Source: Actinobacteria bacterium UBA6100 (GTDB lineage Bacteria; Actinomycetota; Coriobacteriia; Anaerosomatales; Anaerosomataceae). From it: 64,000 nt of DNA. Made by a program: the position numbers and the translations under genes. Of this stretch, positions 43,800 to 51,355 are shown piece by piece. Each line of letters begins with the position of its first letter. Positions within the stretch are counted from its first letter, which is position 1. The notes under the pieces were generated by a model. The model was not told where the DNA came from. It searched no databases and was given only the letters and a program-made list of their open reading frames with translations. Location of the stretch: assembly GCA_002423585.1 (NCBI GenBank), contig DIWS01000004.1, positions 197,357 through 261,356 on the forward strand. Reading direction: 5' to 3'.

Positions 43800-44161
43800 G
43801 CGTGCTCCGTCTTCTTCCGCAGCTTGATCCCTTGCACGTGCACGCGCACATCGGAGACCTGCACCACAGCATTGTGCGTGAGTGCGTGACGGACGGCCGA
43901 CGAGAGATTGTGGGATACCTGGGTGAGGTTCGTGCCGTATTCGACCACGACGTACAGGTCGACCGCCACGCTTCGTTCGTCCGTATTGGTGATCACGACA
44001 CCCTTGCGCAGCTTGTCGCGCGACAGCAGCTGCGCCACGCCGTCGCGCAGCGACGGGCTCGCCATGCCGACCACACCGTAGCCCTCCATCGCGACGAATC
44101 CGGCGATATCCGCCAGGACGTCGTTCGCGATGGTGACAGTGCCCTGTACGTCCTCAGCCAT
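43796..44161 (-). CDS. Asp23/Gls24 (YloU) family envelope stress protein
   Basis: 121 aa. GTVTIANDVLADIAGFVAMEG, then VVITNTDERSVAVDLYVVVEYG and the C-terminal VSDVRVHVQGI are typical Asp23 features. The yloU-yloV (asp23-fakA) pair upstream of recG is conserved in Gram-positives. GGAGGG precedes the ATG. It is the first minus-strand gene of a co-directional run reaching ffh at 19073. Confidence 0.93.
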   Translation of the reverse strand: MAEDVQGTVTIANDVLADIAGFVAMEGYGVVGMASPSLRDGVAQLLSRDKLRKGVVITNTDERSVAVDLYVVVEYGTNLTQVSHNLSSAVRHALTHNAVVQVSDVRVHVQGIKLRKKTEHA

Positions 44162-44218
44162 CGATGGCCCTCCTCGGGTTCACCTGACAGTCCGGCCGAT
44201 CACCCGGACGTATGACGA

Positions 44219-44247
44219 AGTATAGACGAACAGTGTATACAATCAGG
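44219..44247 (-). promoter_or_regulatory. Candidate promoter for asp23-fakA
   Basis: TATACT (44219-44224) on the minus strand matches five of six -10 bases. CCTGAT at 17 bases or CTGATT at 16 bases upstream is a weak -35. The 239-base region 44162-44400 between divergent asp23 and rpmB holds no gene. A TAGTAT element near 44322 could be the rpmB -10, but I see no good -35 for it. Confidence 0.45.
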
Positions 44248-44400
44248 CTCGGCACCACGATGCACGCCCGCACGCAGCGGGGACATCGGCGGGTCTTTCC
44301 CCGGTCATCGGCCGTGTGCTAGTATTGCTGCGCTTTTGCCGACACCGGCGCGGCCACTTCATGCCGCTACGCTGAGATCATGAGAACGGAGCCTGAGAAG

Positions 44401-44589
44401 ATGTCCAAGGTGTGCAGCGTTTGTGGCAAGCATCCCAGCGCGGGGCGCAACGTGAGCCACTCCCACCGAGTCACCAATCGTATGTTCCACCCGAACATCC
44501 AGAAGGTCTCCGTCGTCGTCGACGGGACCGTCAAGAAGATCAACGTGTGCACGAAGTGCATGAAGGCCGGCAAGGTAACGCGCGGCTAA
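44401..44589 (+). CDS. rpmB: 50S ribosomal protein L28 (zinc form)
   Basis: 62 aa. MSKVCSVCGKHPSAGRNVSH and the later INVCTKCMKAGKV give four zinc cysteines C5, C8, C50 and C53. An ATG at 44380 is in frame, but 44401 is the family start with GGAG 9 bases upstream. It is a lone plus-strand gene between minus-strand genes. Its stop overlaps the HD-GYP gene stop on the other strand. Confidence 0.96.
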   Translation: MSKVCSVCGKHPSAGRNVSHSHRVTNRMFHPNIQKVSVVVDGTVKKINVCTKCMKAGKVTRG

Positions 44590-46340
44590 GCACGTCCATC
44601 GATCGAACCGGGGACCCGGCTCGATCCGCGCCTCAGGATGTCTCGCAAGACCTCCACGACAGCCGGATCGAACTGGGTTCCTGCCTTTTCCTGGAGCTCG
44701 CGCAACGCCGCAGCCGGGGTGAACGCGTTGCGGTATGGCCGATCCGAGGTCATGGCCACGTACGCATCGGCGACCGCAAGGATCCTCGCCCCTATCGGGA
44801 TGTTCTCCCCCGACACGCCGTTCAGGTATCCCTCACCGTCATACCACTCGTGATGATGGTAGACGATAGGGACGACCTGCCGGAGCGCCGGTGCTTCCGC
44901 CAGGATTTCCGCAGCGATCTGAGGATGCATCTTCAGTAGCGCCCGCTCCACCGTCGTGAGCGGTCGATCCGCGAGGGCCACGCCCTCCCCCGCCGCGGCC
45001 ATTCCGATATCGTGCAGCAGAGCGGCGATGCGCACGGCATCGTGCTCCTCCTGCGGCAGACCGAACGCTCGGGCCATCGCCTCCGCATACTCCAACACGC
45101 GCTCGGTGCCGCCTCGGGAATACGGATCCTTCGTCTCGAGCGCCACCGCCAGTGCCTTGAGCGTGTCGAAGTACAGCTGCCGTGTCGCGACCACCGCTCG
45201 TGCGTTCCTCAAGGCAGTGGCCGTCTGCTTGCCGAGGATCTCTATGGACGCGAGATGCGATTCGGTGAAGCGCACCGGGAACGAACGGCTGCCCACATTG
45301 AGCACCCCGAGGATGCCGTCATCATCCGCGATGGGCACCGAGACAGCGGAGCGGATCCCATGGCGCCTCGCCGCAGGAGTGCGAGCCGGAAGGTCCTCGA
45401 TGAGCAGGGGCTGCCGGGAGGCGAGCACCCACCCCGCGATGCCCTCGCCCTCGCCGAGTGTCGTGTCCTGCACAACCTCGGAGGGCAGTCCCTCCGACAT
45501 CTCGATCGTGAGACGCCCCGTGTCGGGATCCAACAACATGATGCTGCCGGTCTGCGCGTTGCTCAGCTCCATCGCACGTTTGAGAGCGGTGGCCAGGACC
45601 TCCCTTGGGTCGAGCATCCGGCTCAGGTCACGGGCAGCGACGATCAACATCTGCGCGGTCTCCAACTCAAGGCGCGCCACGTGCAGGCCGAGCGTGCCTG
45701 CGAGCGACCCGCGCAAGGGTGCGGTGACCTCAGGCAGCGTTGACGCATCGATCTTGTCGGCGGATCGGAAGTCAACGGCAGCGACCCCGCGTGTGTCCCC
45801 CGCAACCACGGGCAGCGCATAGCGCCAGATGGTGCTCTCCTCAGAGCCGCCACGGACACGGACGACCGGCCCGAGCTCGGCCGCACCACCCGTGCACGCG
45901 CGCACCAGTACGTCATCGTCCGAGAGCAGTACCGGTTGCGCCGAAGGCGCCATCGGGCCGACGGCAGCCACTCGCCGTAGCGTGCCCGTGGGTTCGTCGG
46001 CGAGCCACAGATGAGCGGCGACCGGTGTGGTGATGTGTGCGACCGAGTCCCTCAGTGCGCCGAGCACGATCTCGGGATCGAGGCCCGGCGGGATGCGCGG
46101 TATCGGCGCCGGGAGGCTCTTCGCCGGCGCCGGCGCCTCAGCGCGCCGGCTCTCCGGAGCGGATACGCGTGCCTGCCACAGCCCCATGACGGCGGCACCC
46201 GCACCGGCCATGGCGAGCACTTCGGACGGGATGATGAAGCCCGCAAGGATGCACACGCCGCCGAACACCGTCAGCGCCGTCCACCACCCTGTCCCCGTCC
46301 GTGGTCCGGACAGTACGCCACCCCCATCACCGCACACCAT
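44586..46340 (-). CDS. Membrane-anchored GAF-GAF-HD-GYP protein, probable c-di-GMP phosphodiesterase
   Basis: 584 aa. Two hydrophobic segments near residues 20-57 anchor the protein. A weak GAF domain lies near residues 90-220. A clear GAF domain follows at about 230-385 (DPREVLATALKRAMELSNAQTG, ILGVLNVGSR, quoted as separate parts). A C-terminal HD-GYP domain has LLHDIGM, HHHEWYDGEGYLNG and ARILAVADAYVAMTSDRPY. The GYP signature is GYL here. No GGDEF protein is nearby. Start ATG 46340 is a best guess, with no clear Shine-Dalgarno; the frame is open to 46418, overlapping thiN. Confidence 0.85.
   Translation of the reverse strand: MVCGDGGGVLSGPRTGTGWWTALTVFGGVCILAGFIIPSEVLAMAGAGAAVMGLWQARVSAPESRRAEAPAPAKSLPAPIPRIPPGLDPEIVLGALRDSVAHITTPVAAHLWLADEPTGTLRRVAAVGPMAPSAQPVLLSDDDVLVRACTGGAAELGPVVRVRGGSEESTIWRYALPVVAGDTRGVAAVDFRSADKIDASTLPEVTAPLRGSLAGTLGLHVARLELETAQMLIVAARDLSRMLDPREVLATALKRAMELSNAQTGSIMLLDPDTGRLTIEMSEGLPSEVVQDTTLGEGEGIAGWVLASRQPLLIEDLPARTPAARRHGIRSAVSVPIADDDGILGVLNVGSRSFPVRFTESHLASIEILGKQTATALRNARAVVATRQLYFDTLKALAVALETKDPYSRGGTERVLEYAEAMARAFGLPQEEHDAVRIAALLHDIGMAAAGEGVALADRPLTTVERALLKMHPQIAAEILAEAPALRQVVPIVYHHHEWYDGEGYLNGVSGENIPIGARILAVADAYVAMTSDRPYRNAFTPAAALRELQEKAGTQFDPAVVEVLRDILRRGSSRVPGSIDGRA
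44601..44626 (+). terminator. Candidate hairpin terminator after rpmB
   Basis: GATCGA...TCGATC plus CCGG/CCGG pair with one mismatch and a 4-base loop, beginning 11 bases after the rpmB stop. It lies inside the 3' coding end of the HD-GYP gene on the opposite strand. No T-run follows. Confidence 0.4.
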
Positions 46341-46365
46341 GACGACGCACAGGCTTCGTGCGTTC

Positions 46366-47064
46366 CTACACAGTATCGGTGATGAACGGCGGGGACTGTA
46401 GTGGCAATGGCCCCACACCGCGGTTGACGATCACGAGCGCCGTGCCGGCGTGCGCGGTCACTGACTGGACGCACCCCCTGCTCACGTTGCTCAGCCCCAG
46501 CGACGACAGCGGCCGAAGGCTCGACTTCTCCAGCGGGTATTCGAAACCCTCGGCACTCACGATCGCAGGACCGCCGACGGCCAGCACGGAGACCACGCCG
46601 CCCGATGGCACCGCAAGCCGACAGGAAGGGCGGACCACCTCATCGAGTGGGATCGCGACCCATCCGGGCTCGTCGGCGTACCCGGCAAGGTCTGCCGCCG
46701 ACACGAGTGTGCCGAGAGCGGTCAACGTGTGGTCGACACGGCCGCTGAACGCAGCGCATATGATCACCGGGCGCTCGCCCCGCTCGCGCGCGACGTCGAG
46801 CGCGAGATCCAGGTCGCTCACGTCTTTCACGGCCGGGAACCGCCTGATCTGGGCACCCGCATCTGCGGCGCCCGAGAGGGCCTCAGCCGGCGTGGAGTCG
46901 AAGTCACCCACGCAGACGTCCGGCACCCGACCGGCGGCCAGGCAGGTCAGAAGACCCCCATCCGCGGCGATCAGGAACCCGGCACGACCGATGAGTGAGG
47001 CGTAATGCCCGGAAACATCGGGCACGGGCGCGGCGCCGACGATCAGCGTGAAGTGCCTATCCAT
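46366..47064 (-). CDS. thiN: Thiamine pyrophosphokinase
   Basis: 232 aa. It transfers pyrophosphate from ATP to thiamine, making TPP. LIVGAAPVP at the start, ADGGLLTCLAAGRVPDVCVG with GDFDS, KDVSDLDLALD, SGRVDHTLT, and the C-terminal thiamine-binding segment GLSNVS. The start ATG 47064 overlaps the thiT stop by one base, so uptake and activation are coupled and both lie under the TPP riboswitch. Confidence 0.93.
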   Translation of the reverse strand: MDRHFTLIVGAAPVPDVSGHYASLIGRAGFLIAADGGLLTCLAAGRVPDVCVGDFDSTPAEALSGAADAGAQIRRFPAVKDVSDLDLALDVARERGERPVIICAAFSGRVDHTLTALGTLVSAADLAGYADEPGWVAIPLDEVVRPSCRLAVPSGGVVSVLAVGGPAIVSAEGFEYPLEKSSLRPLSSLGLSNVSRGCVQSVTAHAGTALVIVNRGVGPLPLQSPPFITDTV

Positions 47065-47630
47065 CACTCTCCTGTCACATGCTGGCGCCTCAGTGCCGGT
47101 AGGACCGCGGCCGCCACCAGCGCAGACGCAACCGCCGACACGAGAACGAATCCGTTGTAGGCAAGCGAGTACACCAGAGGCGCTTGTCCGGCTTCCACGG
47201 CGTATGACGAAAAGAACACCAGTCCTGAGATCACGTGCGCCACGTAACGGCCCAGAGCGCCGATCGCTATCCCCGGGACGACGGCCGTCCACAACGCTGC
47301 TCCCCACCGGCCTTCATCCGAAAGGGCCGCGAAGCGTGCGGCGAAGAGTCCGGCAAGTCCACAGAGTGCGAACGCCACCGGGTAGTCGAGCACGACCTGC
47401 ACGGGATGAAACAGGTATGGCTTGAGCATGAAGTCGACAAGGCCGTAGAGCGTGCCGGCGGCAAGACCCACCCCGGGGCCCCGAAGCAGCGCCAAGACGA
47501 AGAGCGGCAACATCACGAACGAGACGCTCCCACCCTGCGGCATCTGCCAGACGGTCAACATGCCGAGTACCGCACACAGCGCGACTGTCAGGCCGATCTC
47601 ACTGGCGACTCTCACGCGGGATACCTTCAT
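47064..47630 (-). CDS. thiT: Energy-coupled thiamine transporter ThiT (ECF S component)
   Basis: 188 aa, six hydrophobic segments. Family motifs: MPQGGSVSFVMLPLFVLALLRG region (read as adjacent parts), GLVDFMLKPYLF followed by HPVQVVLDYPVAF, and AHVISGLVFF. ThiT binds thiamine and works with a shared ECF energizing module, which is not in this window. The start ATG 47630 has GGAG 6 bases upstream, and that site can be hidden by a leader helix. Confidence 0.93.
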   Translation of the reverse strand: MKVSRVRVASEIGLTVALCAVLGMLTVWQMPQGGSVSFVMLPLFVLALLRGPGVGLAAGTLYGLVDFMLKPYLFHPVQVVLDYPVAFALCGLAGLFAARFAALSDEGRWGAALWTAVVPGIAIGALGRYVAHVISGLVFFSSYAVEAGQAPLVYSLAYNGFVLVSAVASALVAAAVLPALRRQHVTGE

Positions 47631-47634
47631 GACA

Positions 47635-47681
47635 CTCTCCACTCCCGGCGCATCGCGCCGATGTAGTGGGAGCACTGAGAG
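47635..47681 (-). promoter_or_regulatory. Helix able to sequester the thiT ribosome-binding site
   Basis: On the minus strand the segment complementary to 47668-47681 (CTCTCAGTGCTCCC) can pair with the segment at 47635-47646 (GGGAGTGGAGAG), which contains the thiT Shine-Dalgarno. It lies just downstream of the TPP aptamer and is a plausible translation-control expression platform. Confidence 0.6.
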
Positions 47682-47702
47682 CGGGCAGTGGCCGTGCCAC
47701 CG

Positions 47703-47807
47703 CCGTCCGTGTTGCTGCGCCGCATTACCGGCCCAGTCATCTCGGTCGCGACATGATGTCGCCTCTCAGCCGCCGATGAACGGCAGCTCCCGAAACGGTC
47801 CACACCG
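47703..47807 (-). promoter_or_regulatory. TPP riboswitch (THI element) ahead of thiT-thiN
   Basis: On the minus strand: a 7-base-pair P3 stem (GCTGCCG with CGGCGGC), conserved GCTGAGAGG (47762-47770), P2 pairing TTTCGG with CCGAGA, then the ATGACTGGGCCGGTAATGCG region matching the pyrophosphate-side P4/P5 core with loop GTAATG. An extra small hairpin (GCGACA/TGTCGC) lies between P3 and the P2 3' strand. It precedes thiamine transport and kinase genes, which fits the ligand. Outer P1 pairing is imperfect, so the ends are approximate. Confidence 0.85.
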
Positions 47808-47830
47808 GTCTCTGCGGGGCCCGCGGAGAC
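47808..47830 (-). terminator. GC-rich hairpin after the M23 peptidase gene
   Basis: GTCTCTGCGG and CCGCGGAGAC form a 10-base-pair stem with a 3-base loop, 7 bases after the peptidase stop and directly before the TPP aptamer. No T-run follows on the minus strand. Confidence 0.6.
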
Positions 47831-47837
47831 CGTCGTG

Positions 47838-48854
47838 CTACTGCATCTTCTTCAGGTACGGGTACGGATTGACGGCGGCGCCACCATTCGGGTGGATCTC
47901 GAAGTGCAGGTGCGGAGCGCTCGCCGACGCGTTGCCGGTACTCCCCACGTACCCGATGACCTGACCTGCCGAAACGCGGCCGGACGTGACCTTGTAGTCG
48001 CTCAGATGTGCGTAATAGAACGCCCATCCGTTGTCCGCAGTCAGCCATATCGTCTTGCCGCCGAGGCTGCTCTGCGACGTCCTCACGGTACCGGAGAGCG
48101 TGGCCACCACAGGAACGCCCTCACGCGCCATGATGTCGGTACCCTTGTGCGTCCGACCTCCCGAGCGTGCCGCACCCCAGGTGTCGGTGTAGGTACACGG
48201 ACCGGCGACCGGGAATACCATACCGTTCGGGCCCGGTACTGCCGAGGACGCCTTCTGCTTCGCCTTCTCAGCGGCCAACGCAGCCGCAAGCGCCTTCTGC
48301 AGCTTGTCGTACTGGGCCTGCTGCGACTTCAACTCGGCATCGATCCGATCGGCCTCGGCTTTGAGGGCTGCCGTGTCCTGCGCCTGGGTGCTGTGAAGCG
48401 CCTCGAGTTCGGCATGTCGCGCCGCGAGCGTGACCTGAAGTTCCTCGACCTCGGCGATGATGTCCGCGTCCTGCTGGCCGATCCGCTGCACGTACTCCAG
48501 CCGCTGCAGCATCTCGTCGAAGTCATTGCTTGAGAGAAGGATCGCCATATAGTCGGCGCCGCCGGCGCGATAGATCTCGCTTGCGCGCTGGTTCAGGCGG
48601 GCGCTGACGGCTGAGAGTCGCCCCTCGGCCTCGGAGACCTCGGCATCCACTCGGGCGATCTCGACGCGCGTGGCGTCGAGCTTCCAGTACGCGTCAGAGT
48701 AGGCCTCTCCCGCCTTCGAGGACGCTGACTGCAGTTCCTTGATCTGGGCCTGGAGCTTCTGGACCTCTGTCTGTGCCGCGCCCGCAGAGGGCGCGATCGC
48801 GAGTACCAGCACCAACGACAGGACCAGGAGCGTGTATATACGGTGTGAACGCAC
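47838..48854 (-). CDS. Secreted coiled-coil M23 peptidase (EnvC/CwlO-like)
   Basis: 338 aa. Signal peptide of about 26 residues (RIYTLLVLSLVLVLAIAP, then AGA), a long coiled coil (about 27-215), and a C-terminal M23 domain with zinc motifs HKGTD and HLHFEIHP. Such proteins cut peptidoglycan peptides or activate amidases at division. GTG 48854 is chosen as start (GGAG 5 bases upstream); ATG 48875 adds 7 residues. It follows the PASTA/amidase-like gene by about 56 bases, suggesting a joint wall role. Confidence 0.9.
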   Translation of the reverse strand: MRSHRIYTLLVLSLVLVLAIAPSAGAAQTEVQKLQAQIKELQSASSKAGEAYSDAYWKLDATRVEIARVDAEVSEAEGRLSAVSARLNQRASEIYRAGGADYMAILLSSNDFDEMLQRLEYVQRIGQQDADIIAEVEELQVTLAARHAELEALHSTQAQDTAALKAEADRIDAELKSQQAQYDKLQKALAAALAAEKAKQKASSAVPGPNGMVFPVAGPCTYTDTWGAARSGGRTHKGTDIMAREGVPVVATLSGTVRTSQSSLGGKTIWLTADNGWAFYYAHLSDYKVTSGRVSAGQVIGYVGSTGNASASAPHLHFEIHPNGGAAVNPYPYLKKMQ

Positions 48855-48910
48855 AACGACTCCGTTCGATCTCATACGGAAAACACCCGACAGTCTACAC
48901 GAACGGCGAT

Positions 48911-49981
48911 TCACCTGTCGCTCACCGCCGGGCCCAAACCCCGGTAGATCGCCCGTGCGACCTGATCCGCCCAACTCGGGTCACGGAACAATGCGCGGTC
49001 CGCCTCCACGGAGGAGTCACCGATCTCAACACGTACGCCAACTCCCGGAAAGGCGCGCAGGACCGCATCTTCGGAGGGCGCGGGTTCGCGGACCACGAGT
49101 GTCGGAAGCGATGCGGCGCGTGTGATCGCCTGGGCGTACGCATGTGAACTCGCCTGCCGACCATCACCGACATCTGCCGCGCCATACACGACACGCAGGC
49201 CCCCTTCCCCGGCGGTACCCACGTCGAGACCGACCAGGATGTCGGCGGTCGACGCGGCGGCTATCGCGACGCGGTCGGGAGCCGCACTCGCACCCAGCGG
49301 ACGCGTCGAAACCACCTCGGCACCCGCAGCCTCGAAGAGCGACTGGAGGCGACGCGCGACCTCCATGGCCGGATCGATGTCGGCCCCTTCGGCGGCCGGC
49401 AACGGATCGAGCAGCACGGTGATCCCGGTCAGATCATAGGGCAGCAGAACATCGGCATCCTTCGAACCACCCGGCACCGAGAGCCGGATCTCATCGCCCG
49501 GACTCACCGGCGCTCCGGACGCCGGGTACATCTCCAAGACGACCGGCACGGTCGTCTCCGACGACACCGCCTCCACGACCACCGTGAGGCCGAGAGCGGT
49601 GAGCGCATCGCGCGCGCCCTCGAGTGAGGTCCCGACGAGATCGGGGACTTTGAATGTCTGCGGACCCACCGAGAGAACCACCCGCACGGAGGAACCGGGA
49701 TCGAGGAGTGTTCCCGGTTCGGGGCGCTGCGTGATCACCTGGCCTGAGGGGACGGTGGCCGACACCCGACTGCTCTCAAGCTCGTACACGAACCCCTCGG
49801 CCTCGATGGTCTCCCGCGCCACCTCGGCAGGCAGTCCGGTCACGCCGGGTACCGCCACCAGCCGCGAACGCGCGACCATCATCGAGGCGGCTACGGCGGA
49901 CGCGATGAGCGCTATGATGATGATCGACGCGATGATCGCCGCCCTTGGCACGAGGCGGCGCCTGTGTGTTGTGTGGGTCAT
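48911..49981 (-). CDS. Membrane PASTA protein with degenerate Amidase_3-like domain
   Basis: 356 aa. A membrane helix at about 15-37, then two PASTA repeats (about 43-106, VPGVTGLPAEVARETIEAEG; and 110-170, VPDLVGTSLEGARDALTALG), which bind muropeptides. Residues 187-350 align by eye with LytC-type amidases: AEVVSTRP, TADILVGLDVG, and the C-terminal VRVEIGDSSVEADRALFRDP with ARAIYRGL. The expected DPGHGG is LDPLP, the second Glu ligand looks like Asp, and the SIHxN His is Asp, so zinc binding seems lost while the late Glu319 remains. Start ATG 49981 lacks a Shine-Dalgarno. It is upstream of an M23 peptidase. Confidence 0.8.
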   Translation of the reverse strand: MTHTTHRRRLVPRAAIIASIIIIALIASAVAASMMVARSRLVAVPGVTGLPAEVARETIEAEGFVYELESSRVSATVPSGQVITQRPEPGTLLDPGSSVRVVLSVGPQTFKVPDLVGTSLEGARDALTALGLTVVVEAVSSETTVPVVLEMYPASGAPVSPGDEIRLSVPGGSKDADVLLPYDLTGITVLLDPLPAAEGADIDPAMEVARRLQSLFEAAGAEVVSTRPLGASAAPDRVAIAAASTADILVGLDVGTAGEGGLRVVYGAADVGDGRQASSHAYAQAITRAASLPTLVVREPAPSEDAVLRAFPGVGVRVEIGDSSVEADRALFRDPSWADQVARAIYRGLGPAVSDR

Positions 49982-50073
49982 GCCCGGGAGTATAGCAAGC
50001 ACGGTGCCTGCCTTGCCTGCACGCGCATCCGCGAGTATCCTGCACTCTCACCGCCACACCAGATGGAGCGCTC

Positions 50074-50346
50074 ATGCCTGCGTACGACTATCGATGCCTC
50101 TCGTGCAACGCCGTCTTCGAGCTCACGCGATCGATCTCCGACGCCAGCGACGTGCGCTGTCCCGACTGTGGCGGGGACACGAAGCGAGTCTTCACACCTG
50201 TGGGTGTCGTCTTCAAGGGCTCGGGCTTCCACAACACCGACTACCGGCCCCGCCCGAAGAACGAGGAGTCCTCGCCGACCGGCAAGGACTCCTGTGCTGA
50301 TCAGGGACCGAGCGCCGCATGCGCGACGTGTCCCGCGAGCGAGTAG
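50074..50346 (+). CDS. FmdB-family zinc ribbon protein
   Basis: 90 aa. MPAYDYRCLSCNAVFELTRS and then DVRCPDCGGDTKRVFTP form the FmdB-type zinc ribbon with two CxxC pairs; GSGFHNTDY follows. The tail has three more cysteines (SCADQ, ACATCPASE). Named as a regulator of formamidase genes in one species, but the general role is unknown. GGAG lies 5 bases before the ATG. It converges on glpX with an 8-base gap. Confidence 0.9.
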   Translation: MPAYDYRCLSCNAVFELTRSISDASDVRCPDCGGDTKRVFTPVGVVFKGSGFHNTDYRPRPKNEESSPTGKDSCADQGPSAACATCPASE

Positions 50347-50354
50347 GATCGCCG

Positions 50355-51320
50355 CTACTCCATCCGCACCCAGAACTTCTCCGCACCGGCACGCTTCACG
50401 GTCTCGACAAAGCGCACCGTGCCCGTCTTGTTCTCCATGGTGATCGAGTGCGTGCGTGAACCGTGGCCGAAGTACTTCACACCACGGAGCAGCTCACCGT
50501 CGGTGACGCCGGTTGCGATGAACGCGGCCTCGTCGGTGTTCACAAGCGTGTCCATCTCGAGGATCCCATCGATGTGCGGCGTGCCCATCTCCACCGCACG
50601 GGCCTTCTCTTCTTCGCTGCGCCACGCGAAACGTCCCATGAAGCACCCGCCGATGCACTTCATCGCCGCACACGCCAGCACACCTTCAGGCGCCGCGCCG
50701 ATACCGAGATAGAGGTGGATGCCAGTCCCCTCGATGGCGGTGGCGACAGCGCCGAAGACGTCGCCATCTGAGATGAGGCGGATTCTCGCCCCCGCTGCAC
50801 GGACCTCGGCGATGAGGTCCTTGTGGCGCTCACGCTCGAGGATGCACACGACGAGGTCCTCGACGGGCCGCTTGAGCGCCTTGGCCACGTTGCGGATGTT
50901 CTCAGTAGGGCTCAGATCGATGTGGACCGCATCGGCAGCCGTAGGCCCGACCGCGATCTTGTTCATGTACGTGTCCGGGGCGTGCAGCAGCGTGCCCTTC
51001 GGTCCGAATGCCAGCACGGCCAGCGAGTTCGACTGCCCGTAAGCGGTGAGATTCGTACCCTCGAGCGGGTCGACGGCGATATCGATCGCCTCGCCGCCAT
51101 GCCCGACCTTCTCACCGATGTACAGCATCGGCGCCTCGTCGCGCTCCCCTTCGCCGATGACGATCGTGCCGTCGATCTCGACGCTGTTGAATGCTGTCCG
51201 CATGGCCTCCACAGCGGCATCATCGGCGGCGTGCTTGTCGCCCTTGCCCATCCACCGTCCGGCTGCCAGAGCGGCGGCCTCGGTGACTTCGAGCATCTCG
51301 ACGATTCGGGTGCTACGCAT
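50355..51320 (-). CDS. glpX: Class II fructose-1,6-bisphosphatase (GlpX)
   Basis: 321 aa gluconeogenic phosphatase. GKGDKHAADDAAVEAMR, IGEGERDEAPMLYIGE, metal-site DPLEGTNLTA, LISDGDVFGAVA, GIGAAPEGVLACAAMKCIGG. Actinobacteria commonly use this class. It lies downstream of rsmB on the same strand with a 35-base gap. Confidence 0.96.
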   Translation of the reverse strand: MRSTRIVEMLEVTEAAALAAGRWMGKGDKHAADDAAVEAMRTAFNSVEIDGTIVIGEGERDEAPMLYIGEKVGHGGEAIDIAVDPLEGTNLTAYGQSNSLAVLAFGPKGTLLHAPDTYMNKIAVGPTAADAVHIDLSPTENIRNVAKALKRPVEDLVVCILERERHKDLIAEVRAAGARIRLISDGDVFGAVATAIEGTGIHLYLGIGAAPEGVLACAAMKCIGGCFMGRFAWRSEEEKARAVEMGTPHIDGILEMDTLVNTDEAAFIATGVTDGELLRGVKYFGHGSRTHSITMENKTGTVRFVETVKRAGAEKFWVRME

Positions 51321-51355
51321 CCCATCCTCCCTCGGATCGTTGGTCTGCCGATCGA

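Noticed and set aside
48862..48900. TAGACT as a promoter -10 for the M23 peptidase gene
   Set aside because: The only -35 candidate (GCGACA) is at 18 bases and lies in the end of the preceding gene; evidence too weak.
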